Source: CAYVAP01 sp964343195 | GTDB lineage: Bacteria; Bacteroidota; Bacteroidia; J057 | Length of the DNA: 64,000 nt | NCBI GenBank assembly: GCA_964343195.1 | Contig: CAYFIR010000009.1 | Span: forward strand, 1-64,000 | Direction: 5' to 3' | Part shown: one piece after another, positions 1 through 8,514 of the stretch | Position numbering within the stretch: position 1 is the stretch's first letter | How the letters are laid out: the number at the start of each line of letters is the position of its first letter | Notes under the pieces: model-generated | Database searches by the model: none | The model's input: the letters and a program-made list of their open reading frames with translations, nothing else | Told to the model about the DNA's origin: nothing | Position numbers and translations under genes: made by a program

Positions 1-49
1 TGCGGAAAAAGATGCAGCGATCACCCATCATTGGGGATTTGACAGAGCA

Positions 50-1111
50 CTAGTAACGAATCTTGGCGAGGCCATCGGGGTTGATGATCTTGATCTCGCT
101 CATACGGGTCTCAACAAGGCCCTCGTCCTTAAAATCAGAAAGTACCCGTATCACACATTCTTTTGAAGTTCCTACCAGGCTGGCAAGGTGGTCGCGTGTA
201 ACAGCCATCTTGAATGGATCCTCCGCTGCCTGGGGATGAAACTTGGACTGAAGGGTCAGCAGAGCATCTGCCACACGTTTGCGAACCGAGTCGTAGGCCA
301 GGTGTAGCAGGGCTTCCTCCTTCTCATTCAGACTTTCTGAAAGCATCTGGATGAATCGGTTGGAGACATCGCGGTTGTTGTATAGCAGGGCAAAGAAATC
401 CTCCTTTGGGATCACGATGATCTCGGTATCAGCCATGGCCATGGCTGATTCTGTATAAGGTGTATCCCGCAGGATAGGAAGGTAGCCAATGTAATCCCCG
501 GTTTTATACAACCCGGTTACGTACTCCTTGGCGTCCTCATTGGTCTTGTAGGCCCGTACTTTTCCTTTGTTGACGAGAAGTAATCCATATGGATAGCTTC
601 CTTCATGGAAGATTACCTCCTTGGCCTTGTAAATCCGGGTCTGGCGCTCATCGGATACTTCTTCGAGAGAAACCATCCCGCGGGCATCGGTGATAAAGGC
701 ATGCAGGCCCTCAGCATTGTTTTCGTATTCCTGCTGAAGCACTTCATGCTTTTTAAGCCGCATTTCGATGGCGTCCAGCAGCTCTACATCATCAAAAGGC
801 TTGGTGATATAGTCATCTGCACCGAGGTTCATTCCCTTCCGAAAATCATTTTTCTCAGCTTTTGCCGTCAGGAAAATGAAGGGGATGGAAGAGGTCTCTT
901 TATTGGCACCCAGCATCCTCAGAACACCGTACCCATCGAGTTCCGGCATCATGATATCACAAATGATCAGGTCAGGGTGCGATTTCTTGGCTATGGCAAC
1001 ACCTTCCTTTCCATTGGATGCAGTAGTAACATTATAATCCGCCAGTTCCAGAATCTCGGCGGTATTCTCCCTCATGTCGGGATTGTCTTCTATCAACAGT
1101 ATATTCTTCAT
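50..1111 (-). CDS. Response regulator fused to a CRP/FNR-family transcription factor
   Basis: This 353-residue protein joins a CheY-like receiver (about residues 1-120) to a cyclic-nucleotide-binding-type beta-barrel (about 155-265) and a C-terminal CRP/FNR winged helix (about 275-353). The receiver keeps the acidic pocket near residues 8-9, the phospho-acceptor Asp52 in CDIMMPE and Lys104 in ITKPFD. The helix-turn-helix reads TSKECVIRVLSDFKDEGLV. No N-terminal Fe-S cysteines of FNR type are visible, and the barrel lacks an obvious cAMP phosphate-binding Glu/Arg-Ser cassette, so phosphorylation rather than a nucleotide or Fe-S cluster is the likely input (inference). It is the last of four regulatory genes on this strand, 64 bases after the hybrid kinase. 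It is a candidate output regulator for the two kinases and for the FNR-like box at 5668-5681. Domain assignment is firm; the regulon is unknown. Confidence 0.9.
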   Translation of the reverse strand: MKNILLIEDNPDMRENTAEILELADYNVTTASNGKEGVAIAKKSHPDLIICDIMMPELDGYGVLRMLGANKETSSIPFIFLTAKAEKNDFRKGMNLGADDYITKPFDDVELLDAIEMRLKKHEVLQQEYENNAEGLHAFITDARGMVSLEEVSDERQTRIYKAKEVIFHEGSYPYGLLLVNKGKVRAYKTNEDAKEYVTGLYKTGDYIGYLPILRDTPYTESAMAMADTEIIVIPKEDFFALLYNNRDVSNRFIQMLSESLNEKEEALLHLAYDSVRKRVADALLTLQSKFHPQAAEDPFKMAVTRDHLASLVGTSKECVIRVLSDFKDEGLVETRMSEIKIINPDGLAKIRY

Positions 1112-1175
1112 GAGGATCTTTTGCGTTTGTACTGCCCTAAGTTAATAAGATAATGCGATATGGGAAGCCTTGTGA

Positions 1176-2750
1176 TTACTCCTGTAATTCAGGTGTTGCC
1201 GCAGCTTTGTACTCGGCAGGGAAGTGAACATAAAAAGTAGTGCCACGGTTTAGCTCGCTTTCAAACGACACCTTGCCATTCAGCAAGCTCACGTACTTCT
1301 GCATGATGTTGAGTCCCAGACCAGTTCCCTGTATGTTGGTGACGTTTGCGGCCCTGAAAAATCGTTCAAACATATGCTTTTGTTCGTCCTCCGGAATTCC
1401 AATCCCATGATCCTCTACCGCGATACAAAGCATCCCGTCAGAGAGTGAGAAACGAAGCTCTACTGTTGTATTGCGTTCCGAATACTTGATGGCATTAGAG
1501 AGCAGGTTGTTCAGGATATTGCGAACGAGGTGCTTGTCGAGATATACCTTAATCGAGGAGGAACCATCGATTTGAATCTGCTGCCCATCCTTGAGAAGTC
1601 CATGCATGTCCTCTACGACCAGGGTCACGAAATCGAGTACCTGAAACCACTCCGGGCGTACTTCGATGTGTCCCTCTTCCAATCGGGTGATGGAAAGGAA
1701 GTCTTCCAGAATATTGGTCAGATTGCGGACTGAGGATTTGATGCGATCGATGTGTTTCGCCCTTTTGGGTTGCTGCTCAGTATTTTGATATCTTTCAATC
1801 AGCGAGATCGAGGAAAGAATGGTACTCAGCGGAGTCCGGAATTCATGCGAAGCCATGGAGACAAACCGGGTCTTAAGTTCATTCAGCTGTCGTTCCTTGG
1901 TCAGGGCATTGCGAATCTCATGCTCAGCCTTGCGCTCCCGGGTCACATTCTTGGAAACCATCAACACCTGATTCAGATTACCTTCCTGGTCACTCAATGG
2001 GACGGCTTGCCACAAATAAATAGCTGAATGATAGGGGAGTTCAAACTGTCGGGTTTCTCCCAGGAGTACCTGTTGGAGATTTTCTTCCAGTTCACTTCTA
2101 ACTTCAGGAGGGAAAAGGTCCCCCATTTTTCTGCCAATCAGATCCTGGCTTTGAAAGCCGATCTTGGGCAGTTCCATTCCATCCACAAACACAAATCTCA
2201 ATTCGGTGTCCATCACCATGATCGCACCGTTGGGAAAGTTTTTGGCGATAGACCGGAATAGTTGCTGACTCTGCCTAAGGTCCGAAACCGCCTGTCTAAG
2301 GGCCTGGGTCCTGCGGGTGACACGGTCTTCCAATTCGGTGTTTAGCGTCCGAATCTGGTTGAGGTTTCGTGCCTGTTGGATAGCATACCGAATGGCACGT
2401 TCCAGGATGTCAGCAGAAAGCTGATTCTTGATCAGGTAATCCGCAGCTCCCAGTCTCATGGCCTGGGCATCGGTCTCAAAGTCACCCTGGCCAGTCAGCA
2501 GGATGATGGGACTGGGTTTCTCGAGGTTTCTGGCAGCTCGGATCAGATCAAGACCGGTATTGGCGCCCAGCCTAAAATCAACCAGATAGACATCGTACTC
2601 CTGGGACTGAAGGCGTTTCCAACCCTCGTCATAACTGGATGCCCAGTCAATCCTGTATCGCTGATGCTTGATATCCTGTACAAGATCCTGGGTGATGAGG
2701 TAGTCGTCCTCATCATCATCCACTAATAGTATTGAGATATAGTCGTCCAA
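1176..2750 (-). CDS. Hybrid receiver-PAS-histidine kinase
   Basis: This cytoplasmic 524-residue sensor kinase has its receiver domain first (Asp58 in LVDFR, Lys108 in YLIKNQ). A coiled-coil linker (about 130-165) and a PAS domain (about 165-275) follow. The HisKA helix has phospho-acceptor His302 in MASHEFRTPL, and the HATPase carries the N box NILNNLLSNAIKYS and the G boxes EDHGIGIPED and GTGLGL. No transmembrane segment is seen. With the receiver at the N-terminus, the protein can receive phosphate and in turn phosphorylate another partner, so it may be an intermediate in a relay. It starts 5 bases after the stop of the single-domain receiver gene, so the two are almost certainly cotranscribed. 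The PAS ligand cannot be read from the sequence. Confidence 0.92.
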   Translation of the reverse strand: MDDYISILLVDDDEDDYLITQDLVQDIKHQRYRIDWASSYDEGWKRLQSQEYDVYLVDFRLGANTGLDLIRAARNLEKPSPIILLTGQGDFETDAQAMRLGAADYLIKNQLSADILERAIRYAIQQARNLNQIRTLNTELEDRVTRRTQALRQAVSDLRQSQQLFRSIAKNFPNGAIMVMDTELRFVFVDGMELPKIGFQSQDLIGRKMGDLFPPEVRSELEENLQQVLLGETRQFELPYHSAIYLWQAVPLSDQEGNLNQVLMVSKNVTRERKAEHEIRNALTKERQLNELKTRFVSMASHEFRTPLSTILSSISLIERYQNTEQQPKRAKHIDRIKSSVRNLTNILEDFLSITRLEEGHIEVRPEWFQVLDFVTLVVEDMHGLLKDGQQIQIDGSSSIKVYLDKHLVRNILNNLLSNAIKYSERNTTVELRFSLSDGMLCIAVEDHGIGIPEDEQKHMFERFFRAANVTNIQGTGLGLNIMQKYVSLLNGKVSFESELNRGTTFYVHFPAEYKAAATPELQE

Positions 2751-2755
2751 ACCAG

Positions 2756-3250
2756 TCAGTGATGAGGTAATTCCACGATTTGAAACCAGTACTTACTTAG
2801 AGTAGCAATTACTTCCACCAGATCCTGGTAAGAAACCGGTTTGGTAATAAAGCTGTTTACCCCCAGGTTGTAGCTCCTGATAACATCTTCATCTGCCTTT
2901 GAGGTAGTGAGGACGACGATGGGGATTCTTTTGAGGTTTTCATCCCGCTTGATCTCCTGCAGGGCCTCACGACCATCCTTCTTGGGCATATTCAGGTCTA
3001 GCAAAATGAGCCTTGGCCGTGGAAACTGAAGGGAATCCTGGTAGCATGAGCGATGGTTAAGGTAGTCCATTAACTCTTCACCATCTCCAACAAAATGATA
3101 TCCCCGTTTAATATTGTTTTCATCGAGTGCATCTATAGTTAGCATTCGATCTTCAGGATCATCCTCGGCTATGAGTATGGAAACCGGGTACTTACTGGAG
3201 TGTTGGGAGGGCCCATGATGCTGCTGGGCCAGGTGATTTGAGCGTAACAT
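2756..3250 (-). CDS. Single-domain response regulator, Rcp1-like
   Basis: The 164 residues form a stand-alone receiver with an unstructured N-terminal extension of about 20 residues. The acidic pair is in IAEDDPED, the phospho-acceptor is Asp85 in LLDLNMPKKDG, and the conserved Lys137 is in ITKPVS. The long insert between beta2 and beta3, together with the LDLNMPKKDG motif, is typical of Rcp1-type receivers that pair with phytochrome-like or PAS kinases lacking their own receiver. The gene lies 45 bases after the FixL-like kinase and 5 bases before the hybrid kinase. The simplest reading is that it carries phosphate between them. It has no output domain. Confidence 0.92.
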   Translation of the reverse strand: MLRSNHLAQQHHGPSQHSSKYPVSILIAEDDPEDRMLTIDALDENNIKRGYHFVGDGEELMDYLNHRSCYQDSLQFPRPRLILLDLNMPKKDGREALQEIKRDENLKRIPIVVLTTSKADEDVIRSYNLGVNSFITKPVSYQDLVEVIATLSKYWFQIVELPHH

Positions 3251-3295
3251 AGGGAATATATTGGTAGGTGTGGTGTGGGTGCAAGTGTATTAAAG

Positions 3296-4459
3296 CTAAT
3301 CTGTACGGAGAACTGGGGCTTCTCTCAGGTGCTGTTGTGCGGGCAGGGTTATGGTAAAGGTCGCTCCATGGCCGGGTTTGCTGCTAGCGGTCAGTTCTCC
3401 GTTGTGCCGGAGGGCAATTTTGCGACAAATTGCCAGCCCGATTCCCGATCCGGGGTATTTTCTGCCTTCCAGCCGTTGGAAGATGTTGAAAATTTTCCCC
3501 ATATATTTTTCATCAAACCCAATTCCATTGTCCTTCACCATGATGCGATACATCTGTCGGGGGGGAGCATTGCTGCTCTTGGGCGGCTCCAGAAAAGGCT
3601 CGGTCCAGATGCGTATGTGGGGCTGCTGGTCTTCCTGCCGAAATTTTATCGCGTTGGACAGCAGGTTTTGAAATAACTGCCTCATCTGGGTGCGATCTGC
3701 TTCAATCGTAGGCAGAGGGCCAATTTCCAACCTGGCCTGATGCTCCTGTATGCTAAGCTCCAGATCAGATTTTACTTCTTCAAGGGTTGTTTCAAGCGAG
3801 AGCTCTGCAAAAGGCTTGGCCCGCGAGGCAACACGTGAGAATGCCAGCAGGTCATCGATCAACTGCTGTAGCCTTACAGAGGCATTGAGCATCCTGTTTA
3901 GATAGTCCTGCCCCTTCTCGGATAACTGGTCTCCCTCCCTTTCCTGAATTCTGCTGCCAAAGGTTCTTATTTTCCGCAGGGGCTCCTGCAAATCATGAGA
4001 GGAGACGTAGGCAAAATTCTCCAGTTCCCGGTTGCTTCGCTCCAGTTCCGCAGCGTATTGCCTTAACTGCTCCTCGTTTTTTTTCTGCTCGGTGAGGTCA
4101 TGAATGATGCCTGTATAGATACGGGAATCATCATCTATTCTGATTTCACCAACCGCGAGGCGGAAGGGAAAAACCTCTCCGTTTTTTTTGATGCCGGATA
4201 CCTCCCTGCCGACCCCGATGATATGCTTCTCATCAGAACTCAGGTAGCGTTGAAGGTAGGCATCGTGCTGACTGCGATAGGGTTCAGGCATCAGCATGGA
4301 GATATTTTGGCCAAATAACTCTTCAGAGCTATAGTCAAATAGCTGAGCTGCAGCCGGGTTGACGGAATCTATGATCCCGCGCTGGTCGATGGTGACAATC
4401 CCATCGATAGCAGTTTGAATAATAGCCTCCAGTCGCCTTTTACTATCAAGTTGATGCAT
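3296..4459 (-). CDS. FixL-like PAS histidine kinase, candidate haem oxygen sensor
   Basis: This soluble sensor kinase has 387 residues from the ATG at 4459; an in-frame TTG at 4522 would add 21. It has one PAS domain (about 5-125), a HisKA helix with His155 in YVSSHDLQEP, and an HATPase domain (about 265-375) with NLLSNAIKF, KDNGIGFDE and GSGIGLA. In the PAS domain, PEPYRSQHDAYLQRY is followed by HIIGVGR. This aligns without gaps to the haem pocket of rhizobial FixL: His65, Arg71, His79, Ile80 and Arg85 fall on Bradyrhizobium FixL His200, Arg206, His214, Ile215 and Arg220 (from memory of the family). The kinase core is of the SHDLQEP type common in bacteriophytochrome-like kinases. It starts a block of four regulatory genes downstream of a terminator. 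Kinase identity is firm; haem and oxygen sensing is a strong inference. Confidence 0.88.
   Translation of the reverse strand: MHQLDSKRRLEAIIQTAIDGIVTIDQRGIIDSVNPAAAQLFDYSSEELFGQNISMLMPEPYRSQHDAYLQRYLSSDEKHIIGVGREVSGIKKNGEVFPFRLAVGEIRIDDDSRIYTGIIHDLTEQKKNEEQLRQYAAELERSNRELENFAYVSSHDLQEPLRKIRTFGSRIQEREGDQLSEKGQDYLNRMLNASVRLQQLIDDLLAFSRVASRAKPFAELSLETTLEEVKSDLELSIQEHQARLEIGPLPTIEADRTQMRQLFQNLLSNAIKFRQEDQQPHIRIWTEPFLEPPKSSNAPPRQMYRIMVKDNGIGFDEKYMGKIFNIFQRLEGRKYPGSGIGLAICRKIALRHNGELTASSKPGHGATFTITLPAQQHLREAPVLRTD
4205..4267 (-). other. Predicted haem-binding pocket of the FixL-like PAS domain
   Basis: These codons encode residues 65-85 of the kinase, running from the predicted proximal His65 to Arg85. 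All five positions that contact haem or ligand in Bradyrhizobium FixL are kept in register, with the same 14-residue spacing from the proximal His to the distal His. The match rests on recalled family residues and was not computed. Confidence 0.6.
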
Positions 4460-4552
4460 GTGCTGTAGCCCGGTCAGATATGTATTGAGGTGAATTTCGG
4501 GATTTTTTAAGCATATACCCAAAACGTAATCTAATATTCTGTTCCGATATTG

Positions 4553-4587
4553 AAAAAAATCCCCAAAAGGATATTCCTTATTGGGGA
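4553..4587 (-). terminator. Rho-independent terminator of the universal stress gene
   Basis: On the minus strand a strong stem (TCCCCAA plus a 5-bp inner stem, one bulged base, loop of 3) runs directly into seven T residues at 4559-4553. It sits 55 bases after the stress gene stop and separates that gene from the kinase block. Confidence 0.85.
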
Positions 4588-4641
4588 CAATCTTGAAGTT
4601 GCTATGGGTATAGGTCGGGCTGATGGGGCGATCCTGCTGAT

Positions 4642-5499
4642 CTAAAGGGTTAAGGGAGCCTTATCCTGATTCATGGGATAAATCCACAGCGGAACATCAG
4701 TTTGCAGGGAAAGCTGCTTGCAATGGCTTTTGTGAAAAAGCTGTTCGATGCGATTGCGGTGGTGAGTCAGCATAACCATCATATTGATCTGCTCCCATTC
4801 CATGTAGTGTTGTAGCCCTTCAACGACGTTATCGTGCGTGATGGTTTCAAAATCGATGTTTGCATGAGTCAGGTCATAGTAATAGGTCCGCTTGAGCAGT
4901 TCCTGCTGATAGGCCTCTTTGATTGATGCCTTGTCCCTGACATGTACGCAGGTTAGCTTGGCGTGATTTTGCTTGGCAAAGTACAGGACATCATCTATGA
5001 CCCGGATGTCATCCTCTTTATAATCCGTGGCATATGCAATACGGGAGAATTCATGAAACTTCGCTTCTTCCGGAATCAGTAGCAATGGATATTCCGCCCG
5101 TTGAATCATGGTTTGAGCAGTGCTTCCCAACAGCCTTTTCATGAGAGGGTTGCCCCCCTGTGCGCCAATTACGATAAGATCAGGTGAAACTTCCTTGCTT
5201 AACCTGAGGAGTGTCTCTGTAGGGACTCCCAATTCGATACGAAATTCAAATGTCAGGTAGGATTTTATGCGGGTGGGGAGGTGATCTTTTAGTCGGGCAA
5301 AATGGGTAAGGGCAATTTTCTCCTGCTGCTTGAGTAGTGCTGCTTCCATACCATGGTCTACATAAGGCTCCAGCATGGCAGGCTGATACGCGTGTACCAG
5401 CGTCAGGCGGGAGCCATAGGCCACGGCCATACGTGCAGCATAGTCAAACGCATTCACCGAAGCCGGTGAAAAGTCTATGCCGATTAATATATGTTTCAT
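4642..5499 (-). CDS. Tandem universal stress protein (UspA family)
   Basis: The 285 residues form two Usp domains (about 1-145 and 150-275). The first carries the nucleotide-binding signature G-2x-G-9x-G-S, seen as GAQGGNPLMKRLLGST; the second has lost it. Such two-domain proteins are usually cytoplasmic and induced by oxygen limitation or growth arrest. The gene has its own terminator at 4553-4587 and a long leader with a small hairpin (5531-5547). A TAnnTTTG promoter element (5616-5623) and an FNR-like palindrome (5668-5681) lie upstream. This arrangement suggests activation by a CRP/FNR-type factor such as the receiver-CRP fusion encoded at 50-1111. The biochemical role of Usp proteins remains vague. 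Confidence 0.9.
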   Translation of the reverse strand: MKHILIGIDFSPASVNAFDYAARMAVAYGSRLTLVHAYQPAMLEPYVDHGMEAALLKQQEKIALTHFARLKDHLPTRIKSYLTFEFRIELGVPTETLLRLSKEVSPDLIVIGAQGGNPLMKRLLGSTAQTMIQRAEYPLLLIPEEAKFHEFSRIAYATDYKEDDIRVIDDVLYFAKQNHAKLTCVHVRDKASIKEAYQQELLKRTYYYDLTHANIDFETITHDNVVEGLQHYMEWEQINMMVMLTHHRNRIEQLFHKSHCKQLSLQTDVPLWIYPMNQDKAPLTL

Positions 5500-5530
5500 C
5501 TTGCAGTTTCGTCGTTAAATAGAAAAGGCA

Positions 5531-5547
5531 GCACGTCTAGGACGTGC
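5531..5547 (-). promoter_or_regulatory. Short hairpin in the stress gene leader
   Basis: GCACGTC and GACGTGC form a perfect 7-bp stem with a 3-base loop. On the minus strand it is followed by GCC and a short T-rich stretch, 30 bases before the start codon. It could be a leader attenuator or a protein-binding site. Confidence 0.35.
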
Positions 5548-5615
5548 CACCTTTATTCACCACCCTACGAATTCTTAAGTGTCTATGGAGTTGTGCGGGC
5601 CTCCGTCGTACATTT

Positions 5616-5623
5616 CAAAAGTA
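5616..5623 (-). promoter_or_regulatory. Candidate -7 promoter element of the stress gene
   Basis: The minus strand reads TACTTTTG, an exact match to the Bacteroidota -7 consensus TAnnTTTG. No good TTG is seen at the usual distance upstream, as expected of an activator-dependent promoter. The inferred start of transcription is near 5612. Confidence 0.45.
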
Positions 5624-5667
5624 GTAGGCTTTTGTGGAGACATGGATGCACCATCTCAACTCAAAGG

Positions 5668-5681
5668 GTGATTTAAATCAA
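5668..5681. promoter_or_regulatory. FNR/CRP-like operator
   Basis: GTGATTTAAATCAA matches the FNR-type palindrome TTGAT-N4-ATCAA at 9 of 10 positions. Its centre lies about 62 bases upstream of the predicted stress-gene transcription start, a classical class I activator position. It is also about 190 bases upstream of ftsK. Confidence 0.5.
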
Positions 5682-5717
5682 CCTTCTCCCTGCGATTTTC
5701 ATGGTATCGGATAGACC

Positions 5718-5745
5718 TTGTTTCCCATTCACTCGTCTATCTTTG
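5718..5745 (+). promoter_or_regulatory. Candidate ftsK promoter
   Basis: TTG at 5718-5720 is followed after 17 bases by TATCTTTG at 5738-5745. This fits the TTG-N17-23-TAnnTTTG pattern described for Flavobacterium. The leader to the ftsK GTG would be about 110 bases. Confidence 0.5.
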
Positions 5746-5862
5746 CAGAGATTGTGTCATCGCCCTATAGGGTGCTACCTCTGCTAGCAAGAGGCTGGTC
5801 TTTTAAGCACGACTTGCTAACAAACTTAACATTTGCGAAATTAGACGCATAAAATTCACCCC

Positions 5863-8514
5863 GTGGCAAAACAAAATTCACGCAGGCGAAAAAGTAGCAA
5901 AAAACCTCAGGGACCTATTGGATCCATGGTGGCCTGGTTTCAGTCCATCAGCGAAGACTATGAGCGACAGGACAAAGTCCGCCGCCTCTTTGCCTGGAGC
6001 CTGCTATTCATATGCCTGGTCGCTATAATCGCCTGCATCTCATACTTCTATACTGGCAATGCAGACCAGTCTGCAGCAGAGGATGGAGTCGAGCGCGCAG
6101 CCGAGATCAACAATTGGCTGGGCTTCATAGGGGCAAAAATGGCGGAATACATCGTCCGAAGGGGAGTGGGGGTCTTTGGCTTTGTGTTGCTCCTGTATGG
6201 CCTTTTCCTGAGTCTGGTCCTCCTGGAGCACGAGCCGGAGTACTATACCTATGCCCGTAGAGCAATCAAGTACGTCCTGTTTGTGACCCTGTTTGGTTCG
6301 GTGTTTTTCTCCTACATAGAAATCCTGGCCAATAGCAGTTCCTATGATCTTGGGGGAGGTTTTGGCTATTATATCAATATGGCCACCTTTAGCTATGTCG
6401 GCAGGTTTGGGATGGCACTGTTGATTCTGTTTGCATTGCTGATTTTTGTCGTTGTGAACTTTAACGCCGAAATAAGGGCTTCGAGACTCCTGGAAAAACT
6501 CAAATCGGCCAAACTGCCCGATGCGGCCCGAAACATCAGGCTGCCCCGCATTCCCCGTGAGGAATCCGGTCAAAGTGAGAAAAAAAATACCAGGAAATCT
6601 TCCAAACCTTCTACTCCTACTCCCAGTGATCCCCCGACCACGTCGGATCAACAAAGCTCCAATGACACTTCTGGCTCCAATCTGCCCGTAAGACAGACCC
6701 CCAGGACTCCCAAAGTTCAGACACCTGAAGTAGGAGAAGAGATCAGCTTTGAGATCGTGTCGGACTCGCGATCCCAAGGAAAAGGGAATAAGGGAAAGGC
6801 CTCTGATAATGGGGAAATTGAGTTGGTCATAGAGCCTCCCAAAGACGAGCCTGTGGTCCCATTGCGGGAAGTGAGAGAACTGGAACCGGTCGGGGAAGAC
6901 AATATCGGCAAGGTCGTAGATAATGCTGGCGATGATGAGACCTACGAGAAAATGGTTCCAGAGGATAGTCAGGAACTGGACAATGTGAGCGACCTGTTTT
7001 CTGATGAAGATTTTGACCCCACGCTGGAACTGTCGGATTTTGAGCGTCCACCATTTGAGTTGCTGGATGATCACAGTGCTGGAAAAGGCCGGGAGGTCAA
7101 TCGTCAGGAACTGGAAGAAAACAAGAACCGCATTCTCAAGACCCTGGAAGATTACGGGATCAAGATCACCAGCATCAAAGCTACCATCGGGCCTACCGTA
7201 ACGCTTTATGAGATTGTCCCAGCTCCGGGTGTCCGCATCAGCAAAATCAAGAACCTGGAGGATGACATTGCACTGAGTTTGGCTGCTTTGGGAATTCGGA
7301 TCATTGCCCCAATTCCGGGACAGGGAACCATCGGCATCGAAGTGCCCAATTCTTCACCTGAAGTGGTATCACTGCGCGGAGTGTTGACCACCGAAAAGTT
7401 CATGACCCATAAGGGAGAACTGCCTATCGCCCTGGGAAGGACCATCTCCAACGAGGTCTATGTAGCCGACCTTAACAAAATGCCTCACCTGCTCATCGCG
7501 GGTGCCACCGGACAGGGTAAGTCCGTAGGACTCAACACCGTTATCGCGTCTTTGCTGTACAAAAAGCACCCGGCAGAGGTGAAGTTCGTTTTGATCGACC
7601 CCAAAAAGGTCGAGATGAATCTCTATCAGATGTTGCATCATCACTATCTGGCACAATTGCCGGAGCAGGGGGATGAGCCCATCGTGACAGACGTCCGAGA
7701 TGCCGTTAGCGTCCTGAAGAGCCTCTGTGTAGAGATGGACAATCGCTATGACTTGCTCAAAAAGGCCAGGGTGCGTAACCTCAAGGAATACAATGTCAAG
7801 TTCAAAGGCCGTAAGCTGAGCCCACGAAAGGGACACCGCTTCCTGCCCTACATTGTGCTGGTAGTGGACGAGCTGGCTGATATGATGATGACCGCAGGAA
7901 AAGAAGTTGAAATGCCGATCGCACGTTTGGCACAGCTGGCCCGTGCAGTAGGGATTCACCTGGTGGTGGCTACCCAGCGCCCTTCTGTAAACGTCATCAC
8001 AGGTATTATCAAGGCCAATTTCCCTGCACGCCTCTCCTATCGGGTAATTTCCAAGGTGGACTCACGTACCATCCTGGATGCAAATGGTGCCGACCAACTG
8101 ATCGGACGGGGGGACATGTTGCTCTCAACCGGCAGTGATGTGATCCGTCTGCAAAATGCCTTCATCGATACGCCTGAGGTTGAGCGCATCGTCAACCACA
8201 TCAGCGGTCAGCGGGGATTCCCCGAACCGTATTACCTGCCAGAGCTTCCAAGTGAAGATTCGGATGACCTGGATGAGGATGAACCATTTGAGAAGGACAG
8301 CCGTTTTGAAGAGGCGGCTCGTTTGATTGTCAAGTATCAAATTGGTTCTGCGTCTCTGATCCAGCGCAAGATGAAGCTTGGATACAACCGCGCTGGACGG
8401 ATCATCGATCAGTTGGAAAAGGCCAAGATCGTAGGCCCTCATTCTGGTAGCAAGCCCAGGGATGTATTAATCCAGGACGAGAATACCCTGGAGCAGTACC
8501 TGAATAATTTGTAG
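5863..8514 (+). CDS. ftsK: DNA translocase FtsK
   Basis: This 883-residue septal DNA pump couples chromosome segregation to division. A basic N-terminus is followed by four predicted membrane segments (about 44-66, 90-120, 135-160, 175-205). A Pro/Ser/Thr- and acid-rich linker (about 215-390) leads into the motor. Walker A is GATGQGKS near residue 547 and Walker B is LVVDELADM near 666. The C-terminal gamma winged helix (about 813-883) includes YNRAGRIIDQLE and would read polar KOPS-like sites. The start is a GTG; no ATG lies upstream in frame. Length and architecture are normal for a Bacteroidota SpoIIIE/FtsK. A lolA gene follows, as in many Bacteroidota. Confidence 0.96.
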   Translation: MAKQNSRRRKSSKKPQGPIGSMVAWFQSISEDYERQDKVRRLFAWSLLFICLVAIIACISYFYTGNADQSAAEDGVERAAEINNWLGFIGAKMAEYIVRRGVGVFGFVLLLYGLFLSLVLLEHEPEYYTYARRAIKYVLFVTLFGSVFFSYIEILANSSSYDLGGGFGYYINMATFSYVGRFGMALLILFALLIFVVVNFNAEIRASRLLEKLKSAKLPDAARNIRLPRIPREESGQSEKKNTRKSSKPSTPTPSDPPTTSDQQSSNDTSGSNLPVRQTPRTPKVQTPEVGEEISFEIVSDSRSQGKGNKGKASDNGEIELVIEPPKDEPVVPLREVRELEPVGEDNIGKVVDNAGDDETYEKMVPEDSQELDNVSDLFSDEDFDPTLELSDFERPPFELLDDHSAGKGREVNRQELEENKNRILKTLEDYGIKITSIKATIGPTVTLYEIVPAPGVRISKIKNLEDDIALSLAALGIRIIAPIPGQGTIGIEVPNSSPEVVSLRGVLTTEKFMTHKGELPIALGRTISNEVYVADLNKMPHLLIAGATGQGKSVGLNTVIASLLYKKHPAEVKFVLIDPKKVEMNLYQMLHHHYLAQLPEQGDEPIVTDVRDAVSVLKSLCVEMDNRYDLLKKARVRNLKEYNVKFKGRKLSPRKGHRFLPYIVLVVDELADMMMTAGKEVEMPIARLAQLARAVGIHLVVATQRPSVNVITGIIKANFPARLSYRVISKVDSRTILDANGADQLIGRGDMLLSTGSDVIRLQNAFIDTPEVERIVNHISGQRGFPEPYYLPELPSEDSDDLDEDEPFEKDSRFEEAARLIVKYQIGSASLIQRKMKLGYNRAGRIIDQLEKAKIVGPHSGSKPRDVLIQDENTLEQYLNNL

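Noticed and set aside
1..49. Possible weak hairpin after the receiver-CRP gene (ATCACCCAT/ATTGGGGAT)
   Set aside because: Two mismatches in nine bases and a poor T-run; too weak to call a terminator.
6040..7074. 344-codon ORF antisense to ftsK
   Set aside because: It lies wholly inside the motor and linker of ftsK on the opposite strand, has no recognisable domain, and arises from GC-rich codon use.
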